Assembly (NCBI GenBank): GCA_905479985.1
Contig: CAJQOM010000024.1
Coordinates: 1 to 64,000 of the forward strand
Direction: 5' to 3'
Length of the DNA: 64,000 bases
From: an uncultured Gammaproteobacteria bacterium
GTDB taxonomy: Bacteria; Pseudomonadota; Gammaproteobacteria; Nitrosococcales; Methylophagaceae
Notes under the pieces: generated by a model
Database searches by the model: none
The model's input: the letters and a program-made list of their open reading frames with translations, nothing else
Told to the model about the DNA's origin: nothing
Made by a program: the position numbers and the translations under genes
Shown here: piece after piece, positions 1-9,621 of the stretch
Position numbering within the stretch: the stretch's first letter is position 1
How the letters are laid out: every line of letters begins with the position of its first letter

Positions 1-394
1 ATCAATCAGTGAGCATCACGGTACGCAAGTAGGTGAGCAAGCGTGGCAGTCCGTTGCAGAAACGCTTGCCGCTCGATTGCGAGAAAGCGACTTGATCTTT
101 CGCACGGAAAGTGACGAATTTTGTATAGTTCTCAATCAGACCGATCTAGACGGTGCCTTGGCACTGGCTGAGAGGTTGCGGCAGGAAGTTGACCGTTGTG
201 TCAGTTATGACAATGTCCAGTTTGTGTTGACCGCTAGCGCGGGCGTGACAGAGCTCGGCATATCTGACGACGCTACAGGTTTATTGGCAAGATCAACCGA
301 TGCTCTGACGCTTGCTAGGACATCTGGCCGAAACCAGGTGCGGGCTTTGTCTCCGGAAGAACCTACGACAGGGGACGACCCTACAGCTGCGTAG
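1..394 (+). CDS. C-terminal part of a degenerate GGDEF-domain protein
   Basis: The frame is open from base 2 to a TAG at 392-394, so the 5' part lies outside the window. The visible part reads as the second half of a GGDEF (diguanylate cyclase) fold: HHGTQVGEQ resembles the GHxxGD segment before the active site, and a later ERLRQEVD helix and a strand with SAGV resemble the ASIGV segment after it. The signature itself is RTESDEF, where active cyclases have RxGGDEF, so both glycines of the active-site loop are changed. The domain is therefore probably catalytically dead and may serve as a sensor or GTP-binding module. What lies upstream cannot be seen. Confidence 0.7.
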   Translation, partial: SISEHHGTQVGEQAWQSVAETLAARLRESDLIFRTESDEFCIVLNQTDLDGALALAERLRQEVDRCVSYDNVQFVLTASAGVTELGISDDATGLLARSTDALTLARTSGRNQVRALSPEEPTTGDDPTAA

Positions 395-476
395 TGTCCG
401 AAAGGGCAGTGTAGAAACGCACTAATTGCTAACTAAGTCGTTTTTATAAGGCTTAGAGCAAATTAATTACTCATCC

Positions 477-508
477 TTGCGCCACTAGCAAAAACTTTCG
501 GGTACAAT
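477..508 (+). promoter_or_regulatory. possible promoter of tRNA-Glu
   Basis: TACAAT at 503-508 is a good -10 hexamer about 38 bases before the tRNA. The best upstream match, TTGCGC at 477-482, sits at a 20-base spacing, which is longer than usual, so only the -10 is convincing. Confidence 0.35.
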
Positions 509-545
509 ACGCAGCTCGAAGGCGCTGGTTCTCCAGCAAATCAAT

Positions 546-621
546 GTCCCCTTCGTCTAGTGGCCTAGGACACCGCCCTTTCACGGCGGTAACGGGGGTT
601 CGAACCCCCCTGGGGACGCCA
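546..621 (+). tRNA. tRNA-Glu (anticodon TTC)
   Basis: A complete 76-base cloverleaf. The acceptor strand GTCCCCT pairs with TGGGGAC, leaving a T-T apposition at the innermost pair. The anticodon loop CTTTCAC gives UUC for glutamate. The T arm is GGGGG-TTCGAAC-CCCCC and CCA is encoded at 619-621. It is a single-gene unit, with a strong terminator starting eight bases downstream. Confidence 0.97.
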
Positions 622-628
622 TATAAAC

Positions 629-667
629 AAGGGTCAGTGATTAAATCACTGACCCTTTTTTATTTTT
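629..667. terminator. bidirectional rho-independent terminator
   Basis: A ten-base-pair perfect stem, GGGTCAGTGA at 631-640 with TCACTGACCC at 646-655, has a five-base loop and is followed by a T run at 656-667. It ends the tRNA-Glu transcript and probably also lptFG arriving from the other strand. Confidence 0.9.
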
Positions 668-693
668 ACGGCTTCACAAACTAACTACCTCAG

Positions 694-1758
694 CTAATAA
701 ATCCGCTTCATCCAAAAATACCCAATACCCGCGAATACCAACGTCGGTAACGAAGCAGCTAACCACGGTAAGACACCAAAGACTAGCCCGATATGCTGGA
801 AACTTTGGTTAAACAAATGAAAACCAATACCGACCAATGTACCCACTAAAATACGGGCACCTATCGGGGTTGAGCGTAAGGGTCCAAACACAAAGGGTAC
901 CGCTAAAAACACCATCACCGCCGAGCTAAAAGGCATCATCACCTTCATCCAAAATGCCATTTGATACTGACCTACCGACTGATGATTTGTCTTTAAGTAA
1001 CTAATGTATTCCACTAAAGACCAAACCGGCAAGAATTCGGGTGGCACAATAACCACATTCAACATCCCTGGGTTTAACTGTGACCGCCATTGAGCGTATT
1101 CAACCGCTTTAACGGATACGCCATCTTTGTCCAGATTACTCTGAATCACATCCGATAAAGTCCAGCCAGTATCGTCATAACGTGCTTCTTTAGCCTGAGT
1201 GACCACACGTAACCTATTTTCATCATCAAACTCATAAATCGAAATACCGGCAAAACGGCCATCAGGCAAAATGCGATCAATATGATTAAAGTGCGTTCCA
1301 TCACGCGTCCAAAAACCATTATCCGAACGGCTACCAACCGTACCTGTTTGAGCCATTGATTGCAGTTCACGAGCCGCCTGTTCAGCCGGCGGCCGAATCA
1401 CTTCGCCAATGAATAATGCCAACAACATTAAGCCAACAGCAACAATCATCACTGCTTTATTAATACCTTGAATAGAGATGCCTGCAGCGCGCATTACCAC
1501 CAACTCACTCTGACTTGCCAAGTTGCCTAACCCTAAGACACTGCCCAACAGCGCGGCTATCGGCAATAACTCATAAATCCGCTTTGGCATTGATAAAGCA
1601 AGATACGCCAACACATCCGCTAATTGATATTCCCCTTTACCGACTTCTTCTAATTCGGTAATAAAATCCATAAAAGTGTAGAGACCCAACAACACCAGTA
1701 AAACCAGTCCAGTACTCGTTAAAATAGCCTGTGCAATGTAACGTTGAAGTATTGTCAT
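694..1758 (-). CDS. lptG: LPS export ABC transporter permease LptG
   Basis: LptG pairs with LptF in the LptB2FG inner-membrane transporter that extracts lipopolysaccharide and hands it to the LptC-LptA-LptDE bridge. The 354-residue product has the family plan: two to three transmembrane segments at the N-terminus, a periplasmic beta-jellyroll (about residues 110-260), then three more membrane segments. The start MTILQRYIAQAIL is chosen because its ATG overlaps the lptF stop as ATGA, the usual translational coupling; an ATG 11 codons upstream would add an atypical tail. It is the last gene of the lptFG pair, and the bidirectional terminator beyond its stop probably ends the transcript. Confidence 0.95.
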   Translation of the reverse strand: MTILQRYIAQAILTSTGLVLLVLLGLYTFMDFITELEEVGKGEYQLADVLAYLALSMPKRIYELLPIAALLGSVLGLGNLASQSELVVMRAAGISIQGINKAVMIVAVGLMLLALFIGEVIRPPAEQAARELQSMAQTGTVGSRSDNGFWTRDGTHFNHIDRILPDGRFAGISIYEFDDENRLRVVTQAKEARYDDTGWTLSDVIQSNLDKDGVSVKAVEYAQWRSQLNPGMLNVVIVPPEFLPVWSLVEYISYLKTNHQSVGQYQMAFWMKVMMPFSSAVMVFLAVPFVFGPLRSTPIGARILVGTLVGIGFHLFNQSFQHIGLVFGVLPWLAASLPTLVFAGIGYFWMKRIY

Positions 1759-2888
1759 ACCGCGACACCCTCCCTTTGGCGTTGCACCCAAGCATGGTGT
1801 ATTTTTTGTCGATTAAATAACAATACAAGAATCACAATCATCAACACATGCACCCACACACTACCAAACCAAAGTGGTAACACCCCTTTGGTAATCCATG
1901 CCCGCGTCACACCCAATAAATTACTATAAACAATATAAGTGAGAATAGCGGGTAGTAAACCCGCATAGCGCCCTTTCCTCGGGCCAGCATCCGCAAACAC
2001 CATAGCAAAAAAACATAAAACAACCGCCATAATCGGCGAGGCAAACCGCCATTGAATCTCTGCTAAATCTTTATCTTGTCCCCGTTCCCATAATTGACCC
2101 GTTGACAATGATTTATGACGCTCACGAGTTTGTTTTTCACCGCCTTTTTCAACCAATAAACTATGACTAGAAAACTCAGCAATGACATAGTCCTTATCAC
2201 CCGCTTGCCCTTCATAACGGTAACCGTTATCCAAAATCAAATATTTATTTCCGGTCACAGGATCAATATCAAACTGGCCCTGCTCTGCCCGAAAGACCAA
2301 CGGCCGAGCGCCTTTATGAATCTCAATAAACACATTTTCCATTTTCTGCTTATCGTTCGTCAATCCTTGAGAATAAAACGTCCAACTGCCATCGCGACTT
2401 TCCTTAAAACTACCTGCGACTAAGCCTGTAGTGTCCGCCGCAATTTTTGCTTTTTGCTCTAATTCATACCGGCCCGACAAAACATCCGGCACAATAACCA
2501 AAGACAATAAGGCCACAATCACCGCAACGACACCAGAAAACAAGCCAACATTACGCATCACTCGCAGACGCGGAATACCGCACGCCGCCATCACCGTCAG
2601 TTCATTGTCGGTATTCATTCGACCTAATGCCAACATCACAGCCAGAAAAGCCGCTATCGGTAATAATAACGATAATGCACCTAAAGAACTGTAGCCTAAT
2701 AAGGTAAAAATCACTTCACTGGGTATGCTTCCAATCGCAGCTTGTGCTAAGTAACGGGCAAATCGGGTCGCAACATAGATCAGCCATAACACACCAATCA
2801 CGCCCAATAGCGTTAAAGTAAACTCTTTAAGCAAGTAGCGATCAATAACTGAAAAAACAGTCGGAATAATTTTGCGATTAACAGGCAT
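1755..2888 (-). CDS. lptF: LPS export ABC transporter permease LptF
   Basis: This is the partner permease of LptG. The 377 residues show an N-terminal IDRYLLKEF helix typical of the LptF/YjgP family, hydrophobic segments near residues 25-45, 60-85 and 105-130, a periplasmic domain (about 140-270) and three C-terminal membrane helices. It is transcribed divergently from pepA, an arrangement conserved in gammaproteobacteria. The chosen ATG has no clear Shine-Dalgarno sequence before it, so the start is less certain than the identity; a start near the IDRYL segment would shorten it by about ten residues. Confidence 0.93.
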   Translation of the reverse strand: MPVNRKIIPTVFSVIDRYLLKEFTLTLLGVIGVLWLIYVATRFARYLAQAAIGSIPSEVIFTLLGYSSLGALSLLLPIAAFLAVMLALGRMNTDNELTVMAACGIPRLRVMRNVGLFSGVVAVIVALLSLVIVPDVLSGRYELEQKAKIAADTTGLVAGSFKESRDGSWTFYSQGLTNDKQKMENVFIEIHKGARPLVFRAEQGQFDIDPVTGNKYLILDNGYRYEGQAGDKDYVIAEFSSHSLLVEKGGEKQTRERHKSLSTGQLWERGQDKDLAEIQWRFASPIMAVVLCFFAMVFADAGPRKGRYAGLLPAILTYIVYSNLLGVTRAWITKGVLPLWFGSVWVHVLMIVILVLLFNRQKIHHAWVQRQREGVAV

Positions 2889-3050
2889 TATTTGGTGGTC
2901 TTCGTTACAATAGTGTCAGAGATTGAAGCAATTAAAGGGCTTCCCTTAAGTCTTTTACATTTACATCTAAATTTAAGCGTTGATGTCATAGCGCACTCAA
3001 TTACAGTTATTGTTTGCAGTCTAAATCATCTACGCACAGAGGAGAAATCA

Positions 3051-4544
3051 ATGCAGTATTTTGTCACAACCAACACAGCATCGTCAGAACAAACAGACTG
3101 TGTCGTCATTGCCATTTTTGAACAAGGTCAACTCAGCCCAAGTGCAGCCGATCTCAACAACAGTAGCAATGGACAAATACAACATTATATAGACCGAGGT
3201 GATATTACAGGCAAAATAGGTCAAACGCTATTACTCCAAGACCTAAACGGCATCACTAGTCCCCGTGTTTTACTCATCGGCTGTGGTGATAACACCGGTA
3301 TCAAAGAAAGCGATTACGCCACTATCATCACCAGCATGACCAAAATATTAGACAACTCTGCCGCCGCTAATGCCGCTGTCTACTTAACCGAAATCAATGT
3401 GAATGACCGCTCAGCACAATGGCTCGTCACCAATGCGATCACCACAGCAGAAACAAGCTTATATATGTACACCGCAACAAAAAGTGACACCAAACCAAAA
3501 GACAAGCCGATCGAATCACTTTCTTTCTTTGCAAACAAAGCTAACGCTGGACTAGAACAAGCCACGGCAAATGGTCTAGCCATTGCCAATGGCATGAATT
3601 TAGCCAAAGAATTAGGTGATCTTCCAGGTAATGTCTGTACACCAACTTACCTCGCAGAACAGGCCATTATCATTGGTCAACAATTTGACTCGGTAACCAC
3701 GACCATTCTCGACGAAGCTGAAATGGCTGAACTCGGCATGGGATCACTATTATCGGTCTCACGAGGCAGCCGCCAACCCGCTAAACTCATCACCATGAAC
3801 TACCAAGGTGCAGGCGATGAAAAACCTGTCGTCCTAGTCGGTAAAGGCCTGACCTTTGATGCCGGTGGTATCTCACTCAAGCCTGCCGGTGGCATGGATG
3901 AAATGAAATATGACATGTGCGGTAGTGCCAGTGTCTTTGGCACCATCATCGCCATTGCAGAATTAAATTTACCGATCAATGTCGTCGCCGTCGTCCCAAG
4001 CTCAGAAAACATGCCTGATGGTGATGCCAACAAACCCGGTGATATTGTCACCAGCATGGCCGGTAAAACTATCGAGATCCTAAATACCGACGCCGAGGGT
4101 CGCCTGATCCTCTGTGATGCACTCACCTACAGTGAACGCTTTGATCCCGCCATCGTCATCGATATTGCCACACTCACGGGCGCCATCATTGTCGCATTAG
4201 GCAGTAGAACCACCGGCCTGATGTCAAATGATCAAGATCTCGCTGATGACTTATTACAAGCCGGTCGTGATAGCGCCGATAAAGCATGGCAATTACCGTT
4301 ATGGGATGAATACCAAGAGCAACTTGATAGCAACTTTGCTGACATCGCCAATATTGGTGGTAAAGAAGCCGGCAGTGTCACCGCAGCGTGTTTCCTCTCT
4401 CGCTTCACTGAACACTACACATGGGCTCACCTTGATATCGCGGGTACGGCATGGAAAAGTGGCGGCAAAGCCAAGGGTGCCACCGGTCGTCCTGTACCAA
4501 TGTTAGTACAATATTTGTTAAACCGCATTGCCAATAAAGACTAA
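3051..4544 (+). CDS. pepA: leucyl aminopeptidase PepA
   Basis: A 497-residue M17 cytosol aminopeptidase, a two-metal enzyme that removes N-terminal residues from peptides; in enterobacteria it also binds DNA at carAB and at cer sites. The metal and catalytic signatures are present: GKGLTFDAGG with the metal-binding lysine at 265 and aspartate at 270, and NTDAEGRL at 345-352. The ATG at 3051 is preceded by AGAGGAG at 3038-3044 and gives the usual family length; the frame is open further upstream to 2892 but that extension has no homologous character. holC and valS follow on the same strand. Confidence 0.96.
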   Translation: MQYFVTTNTASSEQTDCVVIAIFEQGQLSPSAADLNNSSNGQIQHYIDRGDITGKIGQTLLLQDLNGITSPRVLLIGCGDNTGIKESDYATIITSMTKILDNSAAANAAVYLTEINVNDRSAQWLVTNAITTAETSLYMYTATKSDTKPKDKPIESLSFFANKANAGLEQATANGLAIANGMNLAKELGDLPGNVCTPTYLAEQAIIIGQQFDSVTTTILDEAEMAELGMGSLLSVSRGSRQPAKLITMNYQGAGDEKPVVLVGKGLTFDAGGISLKPAGGMDEMKYDMCGSASVFGTIIAIAELNLPINVVAVVPSSENMPDGDANKPGDIVTSMAGKTIEILNTDAEGRLILCDALTYSERFDPAIVIDIATLTGAIIVALGSRTTGLMSNDQDLADDLLQAGRDSADKAWQLPLWDEYQEQLDSNFADIANIGGKEAGSVTAACFLSRFTEHYTWAHLDIAGTAWKSGGKAKGATGRPVPMLVQYLLNRIANKD

Positions 4545-4558
4545 ATTGCCAAGCAATA

Positions 4559-4984
4559 ATGACGCGCATTAGTTTTTACATTCTACAAGGTGAACAAGAA
4601 CATGCCCGGCAAGTATTTGCTTGCCGGCTGATCGAAAAAGCCTATACCCAAGGCCAGCAGATTTATGTGCACACGGAAAGTGCACAGCAGACCGAACAAC
4701 TCGACAAATTACTCTGGTCATTCCGAGCAGATAGTTTTGTGCCACACCAAATGATGCATGAACAAGGGTTAGAAGACTGCCCCGTGTTAATTGGCCATGA
4801 TACTAACCCGCCTCGCCTAATGAATTTATTAATAAATCTAAGCCCACAACATCCGCTATTTTTCAGCCAGTTTGAACGGGTTGCCGAATTCATTAATGAC
4901 GATAATGACACCAAAACACAAGGCCGAGGACGTTACCGCTTTTATCAACAACGCGGTTACGAACTCGAAAGTCACAAAATATAA
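4559..4984 (+). CDS. holC: DNA polymerase III chi subunit HolC
   Basis: A 141-residue protein of the HolC family. Chi links the clamp-loader complex, through psi, to single-stranded DNA-binding protein at the replication fork. The pattern ISFYIL, a CRLIEKAYTQG helix, and the C-terminal RGRYRFYQQRGYEL segment is characteristic. It lies 14 bases after pepA and 83 bases before valS, the standard pepA-holC-valS order of gammaproteobacteria, which supports the call for a poorly conserved family. Confidence 0.92.
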   Translation: MTRISFYILQGEQEHARQVFACRLIEKAYTQGQQIYVHTESAQQTEQLDKLLWSFRADSFVPHQMMHEQGLEDCPVLIGHDTNPPRLMNLLINLSPQHPLFFSQFERVAEFINDDNDTKTQGRGRYRFYQQRGYELESHKI

Positions 4985-5067
4985 CCTCAACCATCGTTTG
5001 CCCAGCCAACAACCGCCACAACACGGTATAATGGCGAGCTAATTCATGATCTGACGACGCTGACAAT

Positions 5068-7821
5068 ATGGAAAAAACCTACAACCCTGACCAAATCGAA
5101 CAAAGTTGGTACCAGAAATGGGAAAACAATGGCGAATTCTCACCATCAGGGAAAGGCACGCCTTACGCCATCATGTTGCCACCGCCGAATGTCACTGGCA
5201 GTCTCCACATGGGTCATGGCTTTAACAATACCATCATGGATACCCTCACTCGATATCATCGGATGAAAGGCGATAATACCTTATGGCAACCCGGTACCGA
5301 TCATGCGGGTATCGCGACCCAAATGGTTGTCGAACGCCAACTCAATGCCGAAGGCAAAACCCGCCATGACTTAGGCCGTGACAAGTTTATCGATCGCGTT
5401 TGGGATTGGAAACAAGAGTCTGGCGATAACATTACCCGCCAATTACGTCGTTTAGGCTCCTCACTCGACTGGTCTCGTGATCGTTTTACCATGGATGAAG
5501 GTTTATCAGATTCTGTTCAACATGTCTTCATTCAATTACATAAAGAAGGTTTAATCTATCGCGGCAAACGCCTCGTCAACTGGGATCCAGTACTTCACAC
5601 TGCTGTCTCAGATTTAGAAGTCTTATCTGAAGAAGAATCAGGCCATCTCTGGCATTTTAAATATCCCTTAACTGATGGCAGCGGTCACCTCACCGTTGCA
5701 ACAACACGGCCAGAAACCATGCTCGGAGATAGCGCCGTTGCTGTTCACCCAGATGATGAACGCTATCAACACCTGATTGGCAGCACCATCACCTTACCCT
5801 TAGTGGGCCGTGAAATCCCCATTATAGCCGATGATTATGTCGATCCTGAATTTGGTACCGGGTGTGTCAAAATCACCCCAGCCCATGATTTTAATGATGC
5901 TGAAATGGGCCAGCGACACGACTTAGAAAAAATCAATATTCTCACCATTGATGCTGCCATTAATGACAATGCACCTGAAAAATATCGCGGCCTAGATCGT
6001 TATGCCGCACGTAAAGTCATTGTGCAAGATTTCGATCACCTTGGCTTGCTAGACAGCATCAAAGACCATAAATTGATGGTGCCACGTGGTGACCGAAGTG
6101 GTGCCGTGATCGAACCATTATTAACCGATCAATGGTATGTCAAAGCTGATGTCTTAGCAGAGCCTGCCGTTAAAGCAGTGCAAGAAGGTAAAATCAAATT
6201 TGTACCGGGCAACTGGGACAAAACATTTTATAACTGGATGGATGGCATTCAAGACTGGTGTATATCTCGCCAAATCTGGTGGGGCCACCGTATCCCAGCT
6301 TGGTACGATGATGAAGGAAATATCTACGTCGGCCAAGATGAAGCCGCTGTACGACAAGAGAATAATATTGCGGCTGATATCCCATTAAGACAAGATGAAG
6401 ACGTTTTGGATACTTGGTTTTCATCAGCACTCTGGCCGTTTTCTACCCTTGGCTGGCCAGAAAATACCGATGCCTTAAAAACTTGGTATCCCGGCAGTGT
6501 CTTGGTCACCGGTTTCGATATTATCTTCTTCTGGGTCGCCAGAATGATGATGATGGGCTTACATTTCATGGATGACGTACCCTTCAAAGAAGTCTACATT
6601 CATGGCCTCGTTCGCGATTCAAATGGGCATAAAATGTCCAAATCAAAAGGTAATGTCCTCGATCCTATTGACATTATTGATGGCATCGACCTTGAATCCT
6701 TAGTCAAAAAACGTACTACGGGCATGATGCAACCTGGACTCGCCGCCAAAATTGAAAAAGCAACGCGTAAGGAATTTCCAAAAGGTATCGAGCCACATGG
6801 TACTGATGCCCTTCGCTTTACTTTTGCCTCATTAGCCTCCACCGGTCGCGATATCAACTTCGATATGAACCGGATTGGTGGCTACCGTAATTTCTGTAAT
6901 AAATTATGGAATGCCGCCCGTTACGTCTTAATGAATACCGAAGACCAAGACACCGGTATTGATAATACTGATATTGAACTCAGTCTCGCTGATCGTTGGA
7001 TACTTTCCCAACTGCAAACCACAGAACAAACCGTCACAGCAGCCATCGACAATTACCGTTTGGATCATGCAGCACAAAGTATCTACGAGTTTATCTGGAA
7101 CAATTACTGTGATTGGTACTTAGAACTCTCTAAACCGGTACTCACCAGCGACCAAGCCTCTGACGCAGCCAAGCGTGGCACACGACACACCTTAGTCCGA
7201 GTACTCGAAGCGGTACTGCGTTTAGCGCATCCCATTATGCCGTTTATTACCGAAGAAATTTGGCAAACAATTTCACCTTTAGCCGGCAAAACTGGCGACA
7301 GCATTATGAGCCAGCCTTATCCTGTGTCGGATGACAGTAAAGTGGATGACGCTGCCGTTGCTGAAATGGAATGGCTAATGGCGTTCATTACCGGCGTACG
7401 TTCTATACGCTCACAAATGAATATCCCGCCGAAAAAACAATTACCCGTCTTGTTAAAAGACACCGTCGAACTCGACCAGCAACGCTTAACAGCTAATCAA
7501 GATTTCCTAAGTCGCTTAGCTAACCTTGAATCAATTACACTATTAGAAGGTGAAGCCCCTCCTGCCGCGACTGCCTTAGTGGGTAAAATGGAAATTTTGA
7601 TTCCGCTTGAAGGCTTGATTGATAAAGACGCTGAGATTCAACGCCTCGACAAAGAAATAGCTAAGTTAGAAAAAGTGATCAAACAATCATCAGGTAAACT
7701 GAGTAATGATAACTATGTTGCAAAAGCCCCTACTGCAGTCGTGCAAAAAGAGCGTGAAAAATTGGCTGAAATGGCACAAACCGTATCGCAATTACAACAA
7801 CAACGCCAATCGCTAAATTAA
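5068..7821 (+). CDS. valS: valyl-tRNA synthetase
   Basis: A class Ia synthetase that charges tRNA-Val with valine and edits misactivated threonine. At 917 residues it is slightly shorter than the E. coli enzyme. The HIGH-type motif is HMGH at 47-50 within [14 protein letters not shown], and the KMSKS motif lies at 522-526. The editing (CP1) domain lies between them, with the [10 protein letters not shown] segment. The C-terminal coiled-coil arm (about 850-917), rich in Glu, Lys and Gln, is present, so the protein is complete. A terminator follows. Confidence 0.98.
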   Translation: MEKTYNPDQIEQSWYQKWENNGEFSPSGKGTPYAIMLPPPNVTGSLHMGHGFNNTIMDTLTRYHRMKGDNTLWQPGTDHAGIATQMVVERQLNAEGKTRHDLGRDKFIDRVWDWKQESGDNITRQLRRLGSSLDWSRDRFTMDEGLSDSVQHVFIQLHKEGLIYRGKRLVNWDPVLHTAVSDLEVLSEEESGHLWHFKYPLTDGSGHLTVATTRPETMLGDSAVAVHPDDERYQHLIGSTITLPLVGREIPIIADDYVDPEFGTGCVKITPAHDFNDAEMGQRHDLEKINILTIDAAINDNAPEKYRGLDRYAARKVIVQDFDHLGLLDSIKDHKLMVPRGDRSGAVIEPLLTDQWYVKADVLAEPAVKAVQEGKIKFVPGNWDKTFYNWMDGIQDWCISRQIWWGHRIPAWYDDEGNIYVGQDEAAVRQENNIAADIPLRQDEDVLDTWFSSALWPFSTLGWPENTDALKTWYPGSVLVTGFDIIFFWVARMMMMGLHFMDDVPFKEVYIHGLVRDSNGHKMSKSKGNVLDPIDIIDGIDLESLVKKRTTGMMQPGLAAKIEKATRKEFPKGIEPHGTDALRFTFASLASTGRDINFDMNRIGGYRNFCNKLWNAARYVLMNTEDQDTGIDNTDIELSLADRWILSQLQTTEQTVTAAIDNYRLDHAAQSIYEFIWNNYCDWYLELSKPVLTSDQASDAAKRGTRHTLVRVLEAVLRLAHPIMPFITEEIWQTISPLAGKTGDSIMSQPYPVSDDSKVDDAAVAEMEWLMAFITGVRSIRSQMNIPPKKQLPVLLKDTVELDQQRLTANQDFLSRLANLESITLLEGEAPPAATALVGKMEILIPLEGLIDKDAEIQRLDKEIAKLEKVIKQSSGKLSNDNYVAKAPTAVVQKEREKLAEMAQTVSQLQQQRQSLN

Positions 7822-7833
7822 CTAACTCACAAT

Positions 7834-7866
7834 AAAAAAGCCTAACATCTCGTTAGGCTTTTTATT
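7834..7866. terminator. bidirectional terminator between valS and the AhpD-like gene
   Basis: GCCTAAC at 7840-7846 pairs with GTTAGGC at 7852-7858 around a five-base loop. It is flanked by an A run on the left and a T run on the right, so it can stop transcripts from both convergent genes. Confidence 0.9.
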
Positions 7867-7921
7867 TCTGAACCTGCATTTATCAAGGCACTGCCTTAAT
7901 GAATACAGTGTAGGTAAACGC

Positions 7922-8221
7922 TTATAGTAAGTGAGTACCATGTGTTAATGCAGCACCGGCACGTAATGCAGTTGCAACAAAAACAGTTTCTGACAATTCT
8001 TGCTCTGTAGCGCCTGCTTTTTTAGCTGCCGCTTTATGGACTTCTAAGCAATAAGGACATTGCGTTGTTAGGGCAACAGCCAAAGCCATCAACTCTTTAT
8101 ATTTGACAGGAATAGCGCCTTCAGCAAGCGCCGCTTTATCAAGCGCTTGAAACGCAGCGAGTGCTTCAGGTGTATTCTTTTGTAGCGTCGCTAGTTTATC
8201 CAGGTTAGACATATCGTACAT
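7922..8221 (-). CDS. carboxymuconolactone decarboxylase / AhpD-like protein
   Basis: A 99-residue single-domain alkylhydroperoxidase D-like protein. It carries the family motif CPYCLEVH, two redox cysteines and a histidine that together with an upstream glutamate form the proton relay in AhpD. Members reduce peroxides through the cysteine pair; many short ones have no known substrate. The start at 8221 is preferred because GGGGGA lies seven bases ahead; an in-frame ATG at 8236 would overlap that site. It is convergent with valS and is the last of four minus-strand genes with two rhodaneses and malic enzyme upstream, so a thiol or redox role is a reasonable inference. Confidence 0.85.
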   Translation of the reverse strand: MYDMSNLDKLATLQKNTPEALAAFQALDKAALAEGAIPVKYKELMALAVALTTQCPYCLEVHKAAAKKAGATEQELSETVFVATALRAGAALTHGTHLL

Positions 8222-8345
8222 TCGGATTTCCCCCATCTTTATATTATTTATGAAATTTTTTTAATCTGTTCAGTTAGCTATATACCAACCAACCCTAGCC
8301 TATTGGATTGTGACACTAAGATCAAGCCATCTCTACAACAGATAG

Positions 8346-8383
8346 AAACAAAAAAGCGACATATAAAAATACGCCGCTTTTTA
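8346..8383 (-). terminator. terminator downstream of rhodanese 1
   Basis: The arms AAAAAGCGAC (8351-8360) and GCCGCTTTTT (8374-8383) pair with one mismatch. Read on the minus strand the hairpin is followed by TTTTTTGTTTC. It separates the rhodanese gene from the AhpD-like gene. Confidence 0.7.
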
Positions 8384-8450
8384 GACAGACTAGACGGTTA
8401 AACTAAATCATTAATTCATAACAATAAAACGTTCACACCTCTGGTCTTTA

Positions 8451-8798
8451 TTAACCTAATGCACGATAGGCAATCAAGCCACCTAAAATAAATTTAGCAT
8501 TGCCATAACCCATCGATCTTAAACTATCAGCAGCCAAAGCACCGCGATTAATCGCATTGCAATAGCACAAAACCATCGTCTCTAGATCAGGAATTTCACC
8601 TTCCACCAGCATTTCTAATTTACCGCGACTGATATTCAATGAACCAGGAATATGATCGACATCATGCTCCTGCTTATCACGTATATCTAAAGCAATCGCT
8701 CCCTTGGCCATTAAGGAATCGACATGCTCAGGTGAGACTTCCTCAACACGTGCTCGTGCTACATTAGCCATATTTTGGAATTTTTGTGTATAAGCCAT
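8451..8798 (-). CDS. single-domain rhodanese-like protein (copy 1)
   Basis: A 115-residue rhodanese fold with the CH2A-like LDIRD segment (38-41), the HIPGSLNISRG loop and an active-site loop beginning at Cys80, followed by NAINRG. Rhodaneses carry persulfide sulfur on this cysteine. Here a second cysteine sits two residues before it (C78-Y-C80), which could form a disulfide or pass on sulfur. No signal peptide is seen, so it is cytoplasmic. By my hand alignment it is about two-thirds identical to the neighbour at 9135-9485, so the two arose by tandem duplication. The substrate is unknown. Confidence 0.87.
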   Translation of the reverse strand: MAYTQKFQNMANVARARVEEVSPEHVDSLMAKGAIALDIRDKQEHDVDHIPGSLNISRGKLEMLVEGEIPDLETMVLCYCNAINRGALAADSLRSMGYGNAKFILGGLIAYRALG

Positions 8799-9134
8799 TT
8801 CCGTTTTGTCTCTCTCAATAAAGATGAATTAATCGCTATTTATCTAGTTGCTGTATGTACTTGCTGAATAGCCGACAACGAATTAAATCCGTCATCTCCA
8901 ACCTGCCAACAAAAAATCATTGCAACAAAATAAAAACCAGCACGACCTTCTCAAGCAAAATAGCAATGAGCGCCTCGCCCGGCTTATTAGGGAATAACTT
9001 TAATCGAAATGACAAAAATGCCTAAAGAAGTAGGTCACATTTTTCTAAATTGTGACAAAAACAAGAGGAAATTAAACAATGAAACGAAAAGTCCGCCTAG
9101 AACAGAGAACTTAGAATTTTGAACAGCGTGAAAC
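8799..9134. other. 336-base spacer between the rhodanese genes
   Basis: No gene is seen on either strand. It must contain the promoter and leader of rhodanese 1 if that copy is transcribed on its own. An outward-facing inverted repeat, GTCACA at 9034-9039 and TGTGAC at 9051-9056, lies inside it. An 11-codon ORF at 9079 with a good Shine-Dalgarno sequence is noted but not called. Confidence 0.4.
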
Positions 9135-9485
9135 TTAGTCGGATAACGCTTTATAAGCTATCAAGCCACCATCAATATACTTGGCATTAACATAGCCCAT
9201 CCCGCGCAGCGTGTCGGCTGACAAAGCACCACGGTTCACAGCATTGCAATAACACAAAATGGTTGTCGCCAAGTCCGGGATTTCACTCTCTACTAACATC
9301 TCAAGCTTACCGCGGCTAATATTGATCGATCCTGCAATATGTCCAGCTTTATGTTCTTCACTATCACGAATATCCAACGCCACTGCACCAATATTCAGCA
9401 AATCATCCACTTTATCGGACGACACACCTTCAACCCGAGAACAGGCCTTATCCGCTAATTGTTGAAATTTTTCTGTATAAGCCAT
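9135..9485 (-). CDS. single-domain rhodanese-like protein (copy 2)
   Basis: 116 residues, a paralogue of the downstream rhodanese with the same motif positions: LDIRD at 38-41, HIAGSINISRG, and the catalytic Cys80 in LCYCNAVNRG with Cys78 beside it. An extra Cys15 is present in this copy only. The start MAYTEKF is chosen because GAGA lies about eight bases upstream; an ATG two codons earlier would sit almost on that site. Its pairing with a near-identical gene and an AhpD-like gene suggests handling of reduced sulfur or thiol stress, but that is inference. Confidence 0.87.
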   Translation of the reverse strand: MAYTEKFQQLADKACSRVEGVSSDKVDDLLNIGAVALDIRDSEEHKAGHIAGSINISRGKLEMLVESEIPDLATTILCYCNAVNRGALSADTLRGMGYVNAKYIDGGLIAYKALSD

Positions 9486-9621
9486 ACCCATTTCTCTTTA
9501 TTATTTTAGACATTTAATCCGGGTTAAATTCTTGTAGACAACAAAGTCCACCCCTATTACTTAAGCAATATTAACAGTGATACTCAATAATTAACCAGGT
9601 TTTTGCTCGCATGACGCACAA

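Noticed and set aside
2892-3050. Upstream extension of the pepA frame
   Set aside because: An internal ATG with a strong Shine-Dalgarno sequence gives the family length; the extension has no homologous character and lies in the divergent promoter region.
3800-4126. Long antisense ORFs inside pepA, dnaE, RND and other genes
   Set aside because: They lie in shadow frames of well-supported genes and show no domain or ribosome site.
9079-9114. 11-codon ORF (starting MKRKVRLEQ) with a good ribosome site
   Set aside because: Too short and alone to support; it points toward the 3' end of the rhodanese gene and nothing downstream on its strand could be its target.
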